From Aquimarina sp. MMG016 (lineage in GTDB: Bacteria > Bacteroidota > Bacteroidia > Flavobacteriales > Flavobacteriaceae), in NCBI RefSeq assembly GCF_018100805.1, contig NZ_JAGJEA010000009.1:1-64000 (forward strand): 64,000 bases of DNA. Reading direction: 5' to 3'. The position numbers and the translations under genes are program-made. The notes under the pieces were generated by a model. That model was given only the letters and a program-made list of their open reading frames with translations. It was not told the DNA's origin and ran no database searches. The stretch's first letter is position 1. Every line of letters starts with the position of its first letter. Positions 1 through 8,500 of this stretch are shown in pieces.

Positions 1-90
1 TTAAAAAAACAAAACCCCTAACTTCTCAATGAACTTGCAAAAAGAATCCCCCTTTTTGCGGGTGCAAACATACATGAAATTATAGGAACC
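1..90 (-). promoter_or_regulatory. promoter and leader of a leftward transcript leaving the window (rRNA-operon-like)
   Basis: Read on the minus strand, 72-65 is TATGTTTG, an exact Bacteroidota -7 element (TAnnTTTG). It is followed by CACCCGC, an 8-bp hairpin (GCAAAAAG at 37-44 with CTTTTTGC at 52-59), and GTTCATTGA at 34-26, which resembles the antitermination-like box in flavobacterial rRNA leaders. No open reading frame starts here before the window edge. I infer a promoter and leader for a highly expressed RNA, possibly an rRNA operon to the left. The rRNA assignment is from memory of leader style and is not proven by the window. Confidence 0.4.
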
Positions 91-405
91 GTGATATCTT
101 TTTTAGATTTTTTTTCAAGAAAAAAGAAACGTCTTGATTTTTAAAAAGATAGAAAACGAAGATACTAAAAATTAATCAAATCAAAGATGGTTTTTTTGTT
201 GTTTTTAACTTATAAACTATACTTCTTACCGAAAACTTGTTTTTTAATTGTATTAGGGATGGTAGTGACATCCTTTTACCTATCTCAATATTATTAAAAA
301 TATTATATTATAGGAGACAGTTATAATTATTATAAACTATCATCAATATTCATTGGTAAAAGATATAGCGGACAGCCCGACCGAGTTAGCGAGGGAATAC
401 CCAAA
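91..405. other. AT-rich non-coding stretch
   Basis: This intergenic stretch holds no convincing open reading frame. It is very AT-rich up to about 350. The only recognisable element is the REP-like sequence at 358-402, annotated separately. The stop codon of the DUF4294 gene follows at 406. Confidence 0.5.
358..402 (-). repeat. REP-like intergenic element, copy 1
   Basis: The plus strand starts with AAAAGATATAG, then GGACAGCCCGACCGA and a GC-richer end. A second copy lies inverted at 41658-41690; read in the same orientation it gives AAAAGATATAG, TTGAAAGCCTGCCCGAACGCCC. The shared parts are the 11-base start and an A-GCC-G-CCGA core. It lies directly behind the stop of the DUF4294 gene. It looks like a dispersed intergenic repeat; copy number genome-wide cannot be judged here. 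Confidence 0.5.
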
Positions 406-1119
406 TTACTTTTTTACTGAAGTTGTTTTTGCAGTATCTGACCACTTATTTCTTAAATCATAAAAACTAAAATCCAGAGCTGTTTTCTGTTCCTCGAGAA
501 TATTAGACTGAAAACTGCGCTGTAGTATATCTTCTATCCAGTAATCTTCCTCTACATTAATGGGATCATATTTTTCCTTTAATGATATATCAAAAAGTTT
601 AGCTGTACTATTATACCAAAATGCTTTCCAACCACTCCTGTATTCTTTAATCAACTCGAACATAGTTTTACCAGTTTGTCGATTAATGAGTTTTACCAAT
701 ATCTGACCTTCTGTACGCGTCATCTTTTTTAGTTCTGCCGTGAACTCTTCCTCCATATATTTCTGGAGTATTTTTATATATTTCTTTTTTCCTCTTTTGG
801 AATCAATATTTTCTAACCTTTCCCTCAGCGTGATCAATCGATCGGCTGCTAATTTAGCATAAGGATATACTTTCCTGGTTTTACGTCTTAGGATGAGATA
901 CTTTCTTCGAGCAAGTTTATCTTTGAACTTTAATCTCCCTAAAATAACAACCTCATCAAGATCTATTGCCTCATGAGGAATCGTATCTCCCTCTATAATA
1001 TAATATTGTACATAACGTGTACTATCTACTTTTGACGTATCTATCTTTTGCTCCCCCTTCTGAGCATAAACAAAAGATGTAAACATCAATAATAATATGT
1101 ATGATAATGGTCTAAACAT
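406..1119 (-). CDS. DUF4294 domain-containing exported protein
   Basis: A 237-residue protein of the DUF4294 family, which is widespread in Bacteroidota and has no defined function. Residues 1-19 form a signal peptide ending FVYAQ, so the protein is exported. The family core follows (about 35-210), with the motif IEGDTIPHEAIDLDEVVIL and a basic stretch DKLARRKYLILRRKTRKVYPYAK. The start is an ATG at 1119. It is divergent from the M42 peptidase (106 bp apart), so each has its own promoter. The tail is Lys/Thr-rich. Family assignment is by recognition; no role is claimed. Confidence 0.8.
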   Translation of the reverse strand: MFRPLSYILLLMFTSFVYAQKGEQKIDTSKVDSTRYVQYYIIEGDTIPHEAIDLDEVVILGRLKFKDKLARRKYLILRRKTRKVYPYAKLAADRLITLRERLENIDSKRGKKKYIKILQKYMEEEFTAELKKMTRTEGQILVKLINRQTGKTMFELIKEYRSGWKAFWYNSTAKLFDISLKEKYDPINVEEDYWIEDILQRSFQSNILEEQKTALDFSFYDLRNKWSDTAKTTSVKK

Positions 1120-1225
1120 GATAGATTAAAGCTCCTCTAAAATTGTTCCAAAATTAAGAATTAACCTATTGTAAACTGTAAAATGAATGTGAATATTATT
1201 ATTTTCGCATAAAACGACATATAAC

Positions 1226-2317
1226 ATGGCAAAAAAAAGCATTCTAAATAAAAAGTCTCTGACTTTTCTCGAAAAATATTTGAATAACCCTGCTCCCACA
1301 GGATATGAGTGGGAAGGTCAAAAAATATGGATGAGCTATTTAAAACCTTATGTTGATGACTTTATTACTGACACATACGGTACAGCTGTGGGTGTTATTA
1401 ATCCTAAAGCTAAATATAAGGTTGTTATAGAAGGGCATGCAGATGAGATTTCGTGGTATGTTAACTACATTACTGATAATGGTCTAATCTATGTAATAAG
1501 AAATGGAGGAAGTGATCATCAGATTGCTACTTCAAAGCGGGTTAATATACATACTAAGAAAGGAATTGTAAAAGGTGTTTTTGGATGGCCAGCTATTCAT
1601 ACACGAAATAAAGCTAAAGAAGAAGCTCCAAAATTAGATAACATATGTATTGATGTTGGATGCTCCACTAAAGAAGAAGTCCTTAAACTTGGAGTACACG
1701 TAGGATGTGTAATCACATATCCTGATGAGTTTTTTATTCTGAATAAAGACAAGTTTGTTTGTAGAGCTCTTGATAACCGAATGGGAGGTTTTATGATTGC
1801 TGAAGTTGCTCGTTTACTTAAAGAAAATAAAAAGAAGCTTCCTTTTGGGTTGTATATTACCAACTCTGTACAGGAAGAAATAGGATTAAGGGGTGCCGAA
1901 ATGATTACACATACCATCAAACCTAATGTAGCAATTGTGACTGATGTTTGCCATGATACCACTACACCAATGATCGAAAAGAAAACTCAGGGTGAAACTA
2001 AAATTGGTGACGGTCCAGTGATCTCATATGCTCCCGCAGTACAAAATAGACTTAGAGAATTACTTATTGATACTGCTGAAGATAAAAAGATACCTTTTCA
2101 GCGTATGGCATCTAGCAGAATGACTGGTACAGATACAGACGCCTTTGCTTATAGTAATGGCGGTGTAGCTTCTGCCTTGATTTCTTTACCTCTGCGATAT
2201 ATGCATACTACTGTCGAAATGGTACACAGAAACGATGTAGAAAATGTAATCAAATTAATTTATGAAAGTCTTCTAAATATTAAATCTGGAGAAACTTTTA
2301 GTTACTTTGGAAAGTAA
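1226..2317 (+). CDS. M42 family metallopeptidase (glutamyl aminopeptidase/endoglucanase-like)
   Basis: A 363-residue cytosolic co-catalytic zinc aminopeptidase of family M42, which trims peptides from the N-terminus. The metal ligands expected for the family are visible: His71 (GHADE), Asp183 (ALDNRMGG), the Glu217-Glu218 pair (VQEEIGLRG), Asp240 (VTDVCHD) and His327 (RYMHTTVE). No signal peptide is present. Length is normal for the family. A weak -7 element (TATTTTCG, 1200-1207) precedes the ATG at 1226. A strong terminator follows at 2340-2365, so the gene is probably monocistronic. Confidence 0.9.
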   Translation: MAKKSILNKKSLTFLEKYLNNPAPTGYEWEGQKIWMSYLKPYVDDFITDTYGTAVGVINPKAKYKVVIEGHADEISWYVNYITDNGLIYVIRNGGSDHQIATSKRVNIHTKKGIVKGVFGWPAIHTRNKAKEEAPKLDNICIDVGCSTKEEVLKLGVHVGCVITYPDEFFILNKDKFVCRALDNRMGGFMIAEVARLLKENKKKLPFGLYITNSVQEEIGLRGAEMITHTIKPNVAIVTDVCHDTTTPMIEKKTQGETKIGDGPVISYAPAVQNRLRELLIDTAEDKKIPFQRMASSRMTGTDTDAFAYSNGGVASALISLPLRYMHTTVEMVHRNDVENVIKLIYESLLNIKSGETFSYFGK

Positions 2318-2339
2318 TCTATAAAACAAAATGATATGA

Positions 2340-2365
2340 ATCCTGCCTTTTGGGCGGGATTTTTT
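2340..2365 (+). terminator. Rho-independent terminator after the M42 peptidase gene
   Basis: ATCCTGCC (2340-2347) pairs with GGCGGGAT (2353-2360) around a 5-base loop, with one G-T pair, followed by a run of T. It ends 11 bases before the start of the Nudix gene, so that gene probably depends on read-through or on a very short promoter. Confidence 0.8.
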
Positions 2366-2376
2366 ATTTTTAGATT

Positions 2377-2928
2377 ATGGCAGACGAACTTATAGATATT
2401 TTAGATAAATCAGGGAAATTAACAGGAGAGGTTAGATTAAAATCTGAAGCTCATCGATTAGGGTTATATCATGCCAGTGTACACATCTGGTTTTATAACA
2501 AGGAAGGAAAGATATTATTCCAAAAAAGGGCTGATGATAAAGATACTTTTCCAGGTTTTTGGGATGTGTCTGTCGCTGGACATATTAGTGCAGGAGAATC
2601 TCCTGAAGGTTCAGCAATTCGTGAAATTGAAGAAGAAATAGGTGTGTCAGTAACCCAAGAAGATCTTGAATTCATCGGAGTTTATTTAGCCGAAAAAACT
2701 CCTAAACCCAATCTTTTTGACAATGAGTTTCATCACATTTATACAGCAGAGCTAAAAGTCCCCTTGGAGAAACTTACACTTCAGGAGGAAGAAGTAGCTG
2801 ATATTAAATTGATTTCAGTTTCTGAATTAAAGAACAGGGTAGAAAATGCTATTCCTAAAGAATATGTTCCTCACGATACTGAATATTTCGAGCTCATTCT
2901 TAAAGAAATCACAAATCGACTGGCATAA
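2377..2928 (+). CDS. Nudix hydrolase
   Basis: A 183-residue cytosolic Nudix protein. The complete Nudix box G-x5-E-x7-RE-x-EE-x-G-V lies at residues 68-90 (from GHISAGE to REIEEEIGV), giving the Mg-binding Glu residues. The N-terminus (ELIDILDKSGKLTG, then HRLGLYHASVHIWFY) is that of the IPP-isomerase-like/YfcD branch, so the substrate may be a nucleotide or isoprenoid diphosphate. The sequence does not decide between them. The ATG at 2377 is used. It lies directly after a terminator hairpin. Confidence 0.88.
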   Translation: MADELIDILDKSGKLTGEVRLKSEAHRLGLYHASVHIWFYNKEGKILFQKRADDKDTFPGFWDVSVAGHISAGESPEGSAIREIEEEIGVSVTQEDLEFIGVYLAEKTPKPNLFDNEFHHIYTAELKVPLEKLTLQEEEVADIKLISVSELKNRVENAIPKEYVPHDTEYFELILKEITNRLA

Positions 2929-3021
2929 TACCCCTATCACAACTAACTATTGTAACTTCAAATCTCAGAGCTTAATTATAGTAATTTTGTATTAAAACAT
3001 AATAATCAATAAACAAAAACT

Positions 3022-3474
3022 ATGGTTAATTCTAATAAAAAAACAATAGAAGCACTAAATATATTATTATCAGATTATCATCTATATTATCAAAAACTTA
3101 GAAATTTTCATTGGAATATTACCGGGCCGCATTTTTTTGAGTTACACTTAAAATTTGAAGAGCTTTATGAAGATGCTAAGTTAAAAATTGACGAAATTGC
3201 AGAAAGAATATTGACTCTTAGAGGAAAACCTATAAGCAATTTCAGTTCATACATAAATACTTCGAATATTGAAGAGTCTGACACTAACTTAGTTGATCAC
3301 GAAATGGTTTCTGCAGTTCTTAAAGATCACGAAATGTTGTTAGATCAACTTAGAAAAGTAACAGAAAAAGCTGATGACGCTAAAGATGATGGTACTTTGG
3401 ATATTACTGGTACATATATTGGTGAGTTAGAAAAAACAAGTTGGATGCTAAATGCCTGGAATCAAAGAAACTAA
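3022..3474 (+). CDS. dps: Dps family ferritin-like DNA-protection protein
   Basis: A 150-residue Dps/ferritin-fold protein. The inter-subunit ferroxidase pattern H-x26-D-x3-E is intact: His30 (RNFHWN), Asp57 and Glu61 (IDEIAE). Family members form dodecamers that oxidise and store iron with peroxide and protect DNA in stationary phase or oxidative stress. The C-terminus (SWMLNAWNQRN) is short and lacks a long basic tail, so direct DNA binding is uncertain. The next gene starts inside its last 23 bases in another frame, which suggests translational coupling. Confidence 0.88.
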   Translation: MVNSNKKTIEALNILLSDYHLYYQKLRNFHWNITGPHFFELHLKFEELYEDAKLKIDEIAERILTLRGKPISNFSSYINTSNIEESDTNLVDHEMVSAVLKDHEMLLDQLRKVTEKADDAKDDGTLDITGTYIGELEKTSWMLNAWNQRN

Positions 3475-4327
3475 AATATCAAAAATTGCTTTCCTCATTT
3501 TTTTGGTAACTACTACTATTAGTTGTCAAAAAAATGAGGACACTAATTTAATTAAAATCAATTCTCTCCCCCACTCTATTCGAGAAGTGTCTGGAATTAC
3601 CATGTTGCCAGACAATCACATATATGCTATAAATGATTCTGGGAATGATAATACACTGTTTAGGCTAAATAAAAAAGGTGAAATCATAAACAAATTAACC
3701 GTTCCAAAAGCTAAAAATGTAGATTGGGAAGATTTGGCATATGATCAGGAAAACAATATATATATTGGTGATTTTGGCAATAACGGTAATGATAGAAAGA
3801 ATTTAAGAATCTATAAGGTTTCTGGTATCTTGTCTGACAGTATCGTGGTAACAAAAATTAAATTCTCTTTTGAAGATCAGAAGAAGTTTCCTCCTAAGAA
3901 AAAGAATTTCAATTTTGATGTAGAAGCTTTCATTTACCTAAAAGGAAATTTATATCTATTTACTAAAAACAGAGGATCTATAGCTGATGCGACTACTAAG
4001 CTTTATAAAATTCCGGCTACTCAAGGTAAACATACTGCAAAATTGATTGGATCTTTTAAAACTTGTGATGACAAATCAGATTGTCTTATTACAGCAGCTG
4101 CAATTAATTCATACGCAGATAAAATTGCACTATTGACTCACAACAAGGTTTTTTTACTCAGTAATTTTAAAAAAGATAATCTTTTTGGTGGTGATATTAA
4201 AAAGATAAAACTACATCATTACTCTCAAAAAGAAGGAATCTGTTTCAAAAATGATTCAATTCTTTACATAACGGATGAAGGTACTAAACATAAAAAAGCT
4301 GGCTTATACGAATACTCCCTAAACTAA
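3452..4327 (+). CDS. lipoprotein with predicted beta-propeller (SdiA-regulated-like)
   Basis: A 291-residue predicted lipoprotein. The N-terminus MPGIKETKISKIAFLIF is followed by VTTTISC, a lipobox placing the lipidated Cys at about residue 25. The mature part has propeller-like strands: HIYAINDSGNDNTLFRL, NIYIGDFGNNGNDRKNLRIYKV, SILYITDEGTKHKKAGLYEY. These fit an SdiA-regulated/NHL-type six-bladed propeller. No catalytic motif is seen. The only ATG is at 3452, inside the end of dps. The stop overlaps the stop region of the convergent acetyltransferase by 4 bases. Function unknown. Confidence 0.7.
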   Translation: MPGIKETKISKIAFLIFLVTTTISCQKNEDTNLIKINSLPHSIREVSGITMLPDNHIYAINDSGNDNTLFRLNKKGEIINKLTVPKAKNVDWEDLAYDQENNIYIGDFGNNGNDRKNLRIYKVSGILSDSIVVTKIKFSFEDQKKFPPKKKNFNFDVEAFIYLKGNLYLFTKNRGSIADATTKLYKIPATQGKHTAKLIGSFKTCDDKSDCLITAAAINSYADKIALLTHNKVFLLSNFKKDNLFGGDIKKIKLHHYSQKEGICFKNDSILYITDEGTKHKKAGLYEYSLN

Positions 4328-4857
4328 TCTTTTGTTTTATACCAATCTTCATCTAAGATGGCATACTCATAATTATCAGACCAACCAGATTTAAGAGGTA
4401 ATACTTTTCGTTTATTCCCTTCTCTTATCATCCCTACTTTTTCAAGTACCCTTATTGAACCTAAATTATTCACAGCACACCCAGCTTCAATACGATGTAA
4501 ATTCAATTCTTCAAAACCAAAATTTAATATTCCCATTAAAGCTTCTGTTGCATAACCTTTTCCCCAAAATTCTGGATTAATTTTATACCACACAGTAGCT
4601 ATCTTATACTTTGAGTTACCAATACGGATTGCAATAAGGCCTATAAAACTAGAATCCTTCTCTATAGCATAAACATATTCTCTTCGAAGACGAATTGACT
4701 CTAACCATTCATCAACAACAAACTCTGTAACCTGAATATTAGTAGGAATACCTAATGCATTATACTTATCTACTTCCGGGATAGAATGCAATTCATGAAT
4801 TTTTTTTAAATCCTCTTCTTTAATTACACGAAGCTGTAATCGATCTGTATATAACAT
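4324..4857 (-). CDS. GNAT family N-acetyltransferase (RimJ/RimL type)
   Basis: A GNAT acetyltransferase of the Acetyltransf_3 group, about 177 residues from the ATG at 4857. A TTG at 4869 would add four residues but is less likely, since MLYTDRLQLRVI is the normal start of the family. Acetyl-CoA-binding motif A is visible as WGKGYATEALMGILNFGF, followed by the conserved LHRIEAGCAVNNLGSIRVLEKVGM. The acceptor could be a ribosomal protein N-terminus or an antibiotic; the sequence does not say. The gene is convergent with the lipoprotein gene. Confidence 0.85.
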   Translation of the reverse strand: MLYTDRLQLRVIKEEDLKKIHELHSIPEVDKYNALGIPTNIQVTEFVVDEWLESIRLRREYVYAIEKDSSFIGLIAIRIGNSKYKIATVWYKINPEFWGKGYATEALMGILNFGFEELNLHRIEAGCAVNNLGSIRVLEKVGMIREGNKRKVLPLKSGWSDNYEYAILDEDWYKTKD

Positions 4858-5062
4858 CAAGTTTTTCAATTTAAAATTTAAAACAAACTAAAAAGTTATC
4901 AACCAAAACCACACTTAAACTTAAAAATAAGCTCTTAATCGATAAAAAACACATAATCAAATTATTAAGATATAATTTTTGTAATCTAAATCTTACTTAT
5001 TAACATTTTGATAGCATCTTATCACCAATATCACAATTATAACTATTTATTATTCATTAAAT

Positions 5063-5070
5063 TAGATTTG
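5063..5070 (+). promoter_or_regulatory. -7 promoter element of the small secreted protein gene
   Basis: TAGATTTG matches the Bacteroidota -7 consensus TAnnTTTG exactly and lies 45 bases before the ATG at 5116. No clear TTTG -33 element is found at the expected distance. Confidence 0.45.
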
Positions 5071-5115
5071 TTATTCAATTGAATACCCTCAAAATAACCC
5101 CCAAAAAAAATTATA

Positions 5116-5418
5116 ATGAAATTAGCCTCAAAACACTTTCTGTTAATTGCATTTCTATTATCTTCTTTTGCTTTTTACGGTCAAGAACAAGTTTATACTT
5201 CTAACTCCAAAAACACAACTATATTGGTTCACAAGCATTCTCAAAACCTTAAAAAAGATTTAAATAAAAACACTTTACTTTTAAAAGAAGAAATAAAAGA
5301 AAATATTTCATATAAAGGTAAAAAGAAAGAGCTTTCATTAAAAGCCAAAAAAAAATCCGAATTATCTTTAAAGACTACTGAAGTTTCTGTTCCCAGAACT
5401 ACAATAGACTTTTTTTAA
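5116..5418 (+). CDS. small lysine-rich exported protein, unknown function
   Basis: A 100-residue protein with a signal peptide (LLIAFLLSSFAFYGQ, cleavage near residue 22). The mature part is extremely Lys/Ser-rich and includes an imperfect tandem repeat (KKKELSLKA, KKKSELSLK). No known domain is recognised. Its own -7 element and a terminator-like hairpin (5457-5505) bracket it, which supports a real gene. It may be a surface or secreted basic peptide; no function is claimed. Confidence 0.6.
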   Translation: MKLASKHFLLIAFLLSSFAFYGQEQVYTSNSKNTTILVHKHSQNLKKDLNKNTLLLKEEIKENISYKGKKKELSLKAKKKSELSLKTTEVSVPRTTIDFF

Positions 5419-5456
5419 AACCCTTCTTTACACATATATTTTTATTGCTTTCTATC

Positions 5457-5505
5457 AAAAAGTTCCTGGTATCCAGAGCATCACGGTACGTGGAACTTTT
5501 TCTTT
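5457..5505. terminator. hairpin terminator between convergent genes
   Basis: AAAAAGTTCC (5457-5466) pairs perfectly with GGAACTTTTT (5492-5501) around a 25-base loop, with T-rich flanks. It could terminate both the small protein gene and the convergent metallophosphoesterase gene, whose stop is at 5505. Confidence 0.6.
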
Positions 5506-8500
5506 TAGAAGCTCATTCCTAAACCAAAAGTAAATCGAACACCATCATCACTATTGAATAACCCTAATTGCCCTGAGACGGAATCCACAGCATTTACCCA
5601 AAAACCTCCTCCTATTGAATCGTTCCATCGATCAGAATCGTCATCATCATACCATACTCTACCAATATCATAACCACCAAAGATTCCTAATTGTAACGGT
5701 AACAGACCTGTTTTAAATTTATTAAAACTATACCGGAGATCTCCACTAAATGCTAAAGCACTCTCACCAACAAATCTCTCCTCACGATATCCTCTTAATC
5801 CATTGGTTCCACCTAAACTGGCTCCTTGATAAAATTCAAAATTATCTCCAATATTGACTTCTGCTATTACATCTGTTTTTAATACCAACTTTCCATTTCT
5901 GGTAATCGCATTATAAAAACCAAGTTTAGAATTGATATATCCATAAGTTCTATCCGTATCCTCCACATTCATTGTGGCTCCAGTTTGTATATTAAATAAC
6001 ATCCCTCTCGTTGGATTAGCAGGATTATCATAACTCTCGAACTTATATTGAACATTAAGACTTGTAAAGTATTTTCTATCAAAAAAATCGGGATCTACAT
6101 TTACCAACTGAAGTCCGGAAGTAATAAATCTTCCTGGTGTATCTTGGACTTCGATTCCTTCAAACAAGGCATTGACAGATAACTCGCTTCCATAGAAGTT
6201 CTTCTTAGCTAATCCCAATCCAAAAGACCATATTCCAGTTTTTACACGATTAAAATCTAAACCAAGTGCATCATCCAAATTCAAAGTATTGTTTCCTAAT
6301 CCGAAAAAGTTTTGTGCAAAATTCTCACTTGTATACAAAGCGTTAACAAGGATGTTCCAATTTCCTATCGCATTCATAAATTCTCCTGCATATGACAACT
6401 CATATCCTTCAGTAGCAAAATAGTATGCTCCTCTAAACCTATGCTTGCTATGATATGGATCATTTTTAAATCCTTTAGTAGTAAAAACATCTGTAACATT
6501 AATATTCAAACCATCATCAGGATTGAAGCCAATAAAAGGGGTTATAACATTCGTCTTCTCGATGAATTTATTATAATCATATATATTATAATTATAGATA
6601 TTACTAAAAATAAATTTTGCCCCTCCTTTTTTATGTATTGTATTCGGTTTTGACTTATGGTCATAAACTTTGATTTTTCGCCCATTTTCTATGGTATACT
6701 CATCATTATTTTGTCCCCCAACAATTCGTATTTTAATTGGATTACTACCTTTTCCTTTTATTATAAATTTATCATCATCATCTAATCCATAAATCCATAT
6801 TTCTTTGGTTTCTTTAGCATCAAAAACTCTTTCGTAATAAGGATCTTTTACTTTCTCGTTTTTAATTCTTGAAACTTTTACGCTTGTTTTATTATCTCTT
6901 CTTACAATTTCAAAAAAATCATCTTTATCCGTTCCTTTTATAATTACATGGTTAGAAAGATAGTCATAATAGCTATCTGCAATATCAACTATATCATCTC
7001 TTCTGGTTTTTAGGTAGCTTTTTATTTTTTCTGAAGTTTCATCCAAAGTTTCCTTTGGAAGATGGTTAAACGCATTTTCAATAGCATCATCAGATAGATT
7101 TTCTTTAATATAATTTGCTTGTTGCAACCATTCTTCTCTTCCAGAACTCTGTGTTAATGCTTTGTCTAAACGTGTCCCAGATTGATTAATCCATCGTGTT
7201 TTCTTAAGTTCATCATCGTACACCTGAAATTTACGAGCTAGTGGAGCAACAAATTTTACGATACCAAGAATGACACCATCGTAATTACAAAATACCTGAT
7301 CACGATCCCTAGGAATTGGTCTATATGTTTTCTTTTGTTCTGTATCAAAACGTGCCCATCGCCACTGATCAGGATGACGATCCCAATCACCAAGGATCAT
7401 ATCAAAAAGCCTGGCTCTTATATAACTCTCTTCATCTATTTGATAGTCCTCATCTTTCCTGATTTTGCGCAGGAGATCATCTGTACTTTCTACATCATCA
7501 GGTTTACCAAAAGAAGTTAAATCATTATATTCTTTACTCGGGCGCTCTTCTAAGAAATATATTTCATCTCCAAAGGTTTCATTATACTCCCCCAAGGCAG
7601 GATGTTTGGGAATATAATATAGTTTAGGGTTTGCATGGTAAACCCCTATTGCATCTGCTAATGGGCCTACTGCCAAAAATGCATAAGGATAACTAGAGGT
7701 ATAAAAATCAGACAATACATCTTCAGTAAAGGTATCATCAAAGCTATCTTCTAGATAAGTAAATTTAAAAGCTCCTTTTTGTAAAAATTGAGTTACACTC
7801 TTTCGCATTGCTCTTAAACTATATTGCTTTCCGTCCTTATCAATAAGCCGTAGAGATCGCGTAACCTGTCCTCCTCCTTGTCTATCTATTGTGAAACCGC
7901 CCATTAGTGTATCCAAAGTTGCTACTGGGACTTTTATGTTTTTTCCATAAATGTTACGATAGTGATCTCCCCAAAGCCATTTATGAAATTTTGATTTTTC
8001 AACCTCTTCCTTTTCATAAATAGAAGCAGAAACTTCATTATCAAAAGAATTAGAGAGATTACTATAATCCAATATTTTTTTATTTTGATGAACTTTGGTT
8101 TGATATACCAACTTAGGGTTACCTTTTTCACTTCCATAAAAACGCACATTGGATGAACCATCTTTATAAACATCTAAAACTGCAAATCCCTGACCCGGAT
8201 AAGAGAACAACCCATCTTTACCTAAGGAGGCTGCTGAAACCTTAGACCCTGAACCTGATACAATTTGTTTTAAACCATCATTATCCAAATATTGTAACGA
8301 ATGTTCATGACCTGACACAAAGACTACCTTATCTAAACTTCTCGTCATAGTAGTCAACCTTCTCATTAATCTATTATAATGTGTGTTAGAAAGGTCTTGT
8401 GAAGTAACACCCCCTTGAGAACGAATTTGAGTCGCTATGGATCCTAAAATCGGTAACGGAATCTTCTTTTTTGAAGGGAAAATATGTTTATCAAAACTAA

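Noticed and set aside
1597-1962. 121-codon open frame opposite the M42 peptidase gene
   Set aside because: It overlaps metal-binding codons of an intact peptidase on the other strand and matches no family.
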